NCBI GenBank assembly: GCA_900771065.1
Contig: CAAGMP010000301.1
Span: 1 to 7,863, forward strand
DNA length: 7,863 nucleotides
Direction of reading: 5' to 3'
From: an uncultured Acinetobacter sp.
GTDB lineage: Bacteria > Pseudomonadota > Gammaproteobacteria > Pseudomonadales > Moraxellaceae
A program made the position numbers and the translations under genes. Shown in pieces: positions 6,796 to 7,863 of the stretch. Below the pieces are notes generated by a model. The model worked only from the letters and a program-made list of their open reading frames with translations. It was not told the DNA's origin and did no database searches. Within the stretch, counting starts at the first letter, position 1. Every line of letters begins with the position of its first letter.

Positions 6796-6890
6796 ATCGT
6801 TATCCTAATTTTTTATGCTATCTTTTTGTTTTAACACGATTTGAATTGAAATGAATTAGTGAATTTGTATCAATTGATGAGATTTGATTG

Positions 6891-6915
6891 TGCGAAAATA
6901 AAAGTTATTTTCGCA
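6891..6915. repeat. 11-bp inverted repeat between the DUF2061 and acyl-CoA dehydrogenase genes
   Basis: TGCGAAAATAA (6891-6901) and TTATTTTCGCA (6905-6915) form a perfect stem with a 3-nt loop. It starts 9 bp after the DUF2061 stop on the minus strand. The flanking minus-strand bases are CAATCAAATC, not a U-tract, so it is at best a poor intrinsic terminator. It may instead stabilise the 3' end of the upstream mRNA. Confidence 0.5.
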
Positions 6916-6924
6916 ATTTGTAAC

Positions 6925-7140
6925 TTAGACCGTTTTTTGCTTTTCCCAAACCCGTTCATGAATAAAATAAGCAACAGCTTGTATGGTTGGTTCAAGTAAA
7001 CTTAAAGTAATTGCCATCCAAATATTTGATGTCACCAAATAGCCAACTAACATAGCAACGCTAACATGCATAATGTAATAACTTAATGTTTTCTTAAACA
7101 TTCTTTGATTTGTTTTAAAAAAGTGTTGTACATGTGCCAT
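6925..7140 (-). CDS. DUF2061 small membrane protein, predicted Fur-regulated
   Basis: The 71-residue protein matches the DUF2061 family: a basic start (RMFKKTLSYYIMH, 13-25), two hydrophobic segments (about 23-39 and 40-60), and the characteristic end YFIHERVWEK (58-67). Usual family length is about 60-75, so it is complete. It is probably an inner-membrane protein; no biochemical function is established. The ATG at 7140 is preceded by GGGAAG 9 nt upstream; Met14 is a possible alternative start that would still keep the domain. The gene lies about 95 bp after an unrecognised membrane-protein gene on the same strand but has its own strong promoter with a Fur box (7171-7199), so iron-responsive expression is predicted. 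Family confident, role unknown. Confidence 0.88.
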   Translation of the reverse strand: MAHVQHFFKTNQRMFKKTLSYYIMHVSVAMLVGYLVTSNIWMAITLSLLEPTIQAVAYFIHERVWEKQKTV

Positions 7141-7170
7141 GAGTTTATGCTTCCCGATGATCTTTTTTAT

Positions 7171-7199
7171 ATAATAATGATTCTCATTATTATTGTAAA
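7171..7199 (-). promoter_or_regulatory. Sigma-70 promoter of the DUF2061 gene
   Basis: On the minus strand TTTACA (7199-7194, five of six -35 bases) and TATTAT (7176-7171, five of six -10 bases) are separated by exactly 17 bp. Initiation near 7164 would leave a leader of about 24 nt to the ATG at 7140. This is the best promoter match I found in the window. Confidence 0.7.
7173..7191. promoter_or_regulatory. Fur box over the DUF2061 promoter
   Basis: AATAATGATTCTCATTATT matches 15 of 19 positions of the classic Fur consensus GATAATGATAATCATTATC. It is palindromic, and the symmetry extends to 23 bp (7171-7193). It fills the spacer and overlaps the -10 hexamer of the promoter, the usual position for Fur with iron to block RNA polymerase. 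No gene lies in the plus direction from it, so DUF2061 is the only evident target. Confidence 0.75.
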
Positions 7200-7235
7200 A
7201 ATGATTTTTTAAACTGCTTTAATCGGAAAAATAAA

Positions 7236-7598
7236 TTATTTTTTGAACAATGACCAAGGGGAAAATAGACAAGTTGCTAAAGTCATAAAGCCAATTCCTT
7301 GTGCGCCAGGAAGTAACATGCTGCCATTTTGCATATTGATAAAAATAAATGCCAAAAGTAATGCAATTGGAATCCAAGTTAAAAGACGAGAAATTACACC
7401 AATGGGTTTATTTTGCAGAAATTGTAGTTTGCAGTAACGACAAATTAAAAAAACTAAGCCTGTGGCTAAAAACATTAAAATACTTTTTAACTCAAGTGGT
7501 TGTATTGAATAGAGTATGGCTGTCATTATGGCAACAATAACCAAATAAGCGATTTTTTTAGTCATCGAAAGTTGTGGATTAAACCAAAATTCAAGCAT
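7236..7598 (-). CDS. Hypothetical multi-pass membrane protein
   Basis: I do not recognise this 120-residue protein. It is strongly hydrophobic, with about four likely membrane segments: KIAYLVIVAIMTAILYSI (15-32), ILMFLATGLVFLICRY (40-55), LLTWIPIALLLAFIFI (72-87) and a weaker one at about 101-113. Lys/Arg residues sit in the short loops (CRYCKLQFLQNKP at 53-65, SR at 70-71) and at the end (FKK). CRYC at 53-56 places two Cys close together, but there is no second pair to suggest a metal site. The ATG at 7598 has only a poor Shine-Dalgarno sequence, and Met12 (7565) is an alternative. The gene follows lgt on the same strand, separated by a strong terminator, so it probably has its own promoter. 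Coding status is supported by its fit into the otherwise empty space and a protein-like hydrophobic pattern. Confidence 0.75.
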   Translation of the reverse strand: MLEFWFNPQLSMTKKIAYLVIVAIMTAILYSIQPLELKSILMFLATGLVFLICRYCKLQFLQNKPIGVISRLLTWIPIALLLAFIFINMQNGSMLLPGAQGIGFMTLATCLFSPWSLFKK

Positions 7599-7640
7599 AC
7601 TTCAAGCAAAACCAAATCTAGAATTGTTGCACTTTAGCAT

Positions 7641-7664
7641 AAAAAAGCGAGGTCATAACCTCGC
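7641..7664 (-). terminator. Intrinsic terminator of lgt
   Basis: A 7-bp GC-rich stem, GCGAGGT (7647-7653) with ACCTCGC (7658-7664), has a 4-nt loop. On the minus strand it is followed directly by six Ts (complement of 7641-7646). It begins 7 bp after the lgt stop codon, a textbook Rho-independent terminator. Confidence 0.9.
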
Positions 7665-7671
7665 CATTTTC

Positions 7672-7863
7672 TTATTTTTTGCTATAACCCCAATCGTAAA
7701 TTTGTTTTTGATAAGCGTACCACATCATCCAAAAACCAATTAAAATCATTGGAATCGTTAAGAATTGTCCTTTACTCATCCAAGCAATAAATAGTTGTCC
7801 ATTGTCAGGTTCACGGAAAAACTCAACAATAAAGCGTGCCAAACCATAACCAATTAAAAATAA
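7672..7863 (-). CDS. lgt: Prolipoprotein diacylglyceryl transferase, C-terminal part (5' end outside window)
   Basis: Lgt is the inner-membrane enzyme that moves diacylglycerol from phosphatidylglycerol to the lipobox Cys of prolipoproteins, the first step of lipoprotein maturation. Only the last 63 residues are present, open to the right edge. They begin LFLIGYGLARFIVEFFREPD, which is the conserved Lgt C-terminal signature with its essential Arg and Glu (R/E in YGxxRxxxE) and REPD. A MSKGQFLTIPMILIGFWMMW segment follows, corresponding to the last membrane helix (MGQxLSxPM in homologues), then a short basic tail ending in Lys-Lys. The stop is followed by a strong terminator. In many gammaproteobacteria thyA follows lgt; here it does not. 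Confidence 0.93.
   Translation of the reverse strand, partial: LFLIGYGLARFIVEFFREPDNGQLFIAWMSKGQFLTIPMILIGFWMMWYAYQKQIYDWGYSKK

Noticed and set aside
6842..6865. Three TGAATT words (6842, 6852, 6860) upstream of the acyl-CoA dehydrogenase gene
   Set aside because: Short, AT-rich and unevenly spaced; expected by chance in this composition and not matching a regulator site I know.
7243..7540. Two overlapping plus-strand open frames of about 64 codons
   Set aside because: Both are antisense to the hydrophobic minus-strand protein at 7236-7598. They lack membrane or domain patterns of their own and have no terminator or partner gene.
1..7863. Transposons, phage genes, CRISPR, tRNA or rRNA genes, toxin-antitoxin pairs
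   Set aside because: Looked for and not seen: no terminal repeats, transposase or integrase motifs, regular spaced repeats, or tRNA-like cloverleaf ends.

Overview
The window is AT-rich chromosomal DNA from a gammaproteobacterium, most likely Acinetobacter or a close Moraxellaceae relative. This is inferred from recognition of the proteins: an AbeM/NorM-type MATE pump, a HopJ-family protein just before hemW, and a DmdC-like acyl-CoA dehydrogenase, all with TTA/AAA/ATT-rich codon use. No 16S or other marker gene is present. There is no mobile element, CRISPR array, tRNA or rRNA, and codon use looks even along the window.

Layout: (1) 1-1345, minus: MATE multidrug/Na+ or H+ antiporter, running off the left edge but essentially full length. 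(2) 1346-1581: divergent intergenic region with a cluster of repeats in the MATE leader and a candidate promoter for the next gene. (3) 1582-2877, plus: ABC1/AarF/ADCK3-like atypical kinase. (4) 2881-3258, minus: CrcB/Fluc fluoride channel, convergent with the kinase across a 3-bp gap. (5) 3373-3705, plus: HopJ-family small protein, ending at a strong hairpin terminator. (6) 3781-4935, plus: HemW radical-SAM haem chaperone starting at TTG. (7) 4972-6795, minus: DmdC-like FAD acyl-CoA dehydrogenase, separated from hemW by a hairpin. (8) 6925-7140, minus: DUF2061 small membrane protein whose promoter carries a near-consensus Fur box. (9) 7236-7598, minus: unrecognised multi-pass membrane protein. 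(10) 7672-7863, minus: C-terminal end of Lgt (prolipoprotein diacylglyceryl transferase), followed by a clear intrinsic terminator.

The genes do not form one pathway. Most sit in their own transcription units, separated by divergent promoters or hairpins: export (MATE, CrcB), quinone/lipid-linked kinase function (ABC1), haem handling (HemW), acyl-CoA oxidation, and envelope proteins (Lgt and two small membrane proteins). The only clear regulatory logic readable from the DNA is the predicted iron/Fur control of the DUF2061 gene.

I see no sign of a new multigene system. The best leads are the Fur-controlled DUF2061 gene, the repeat cluster ahead of the MATE gene, and the compact terminator / promoter / TTG-start arrangement at hemW.
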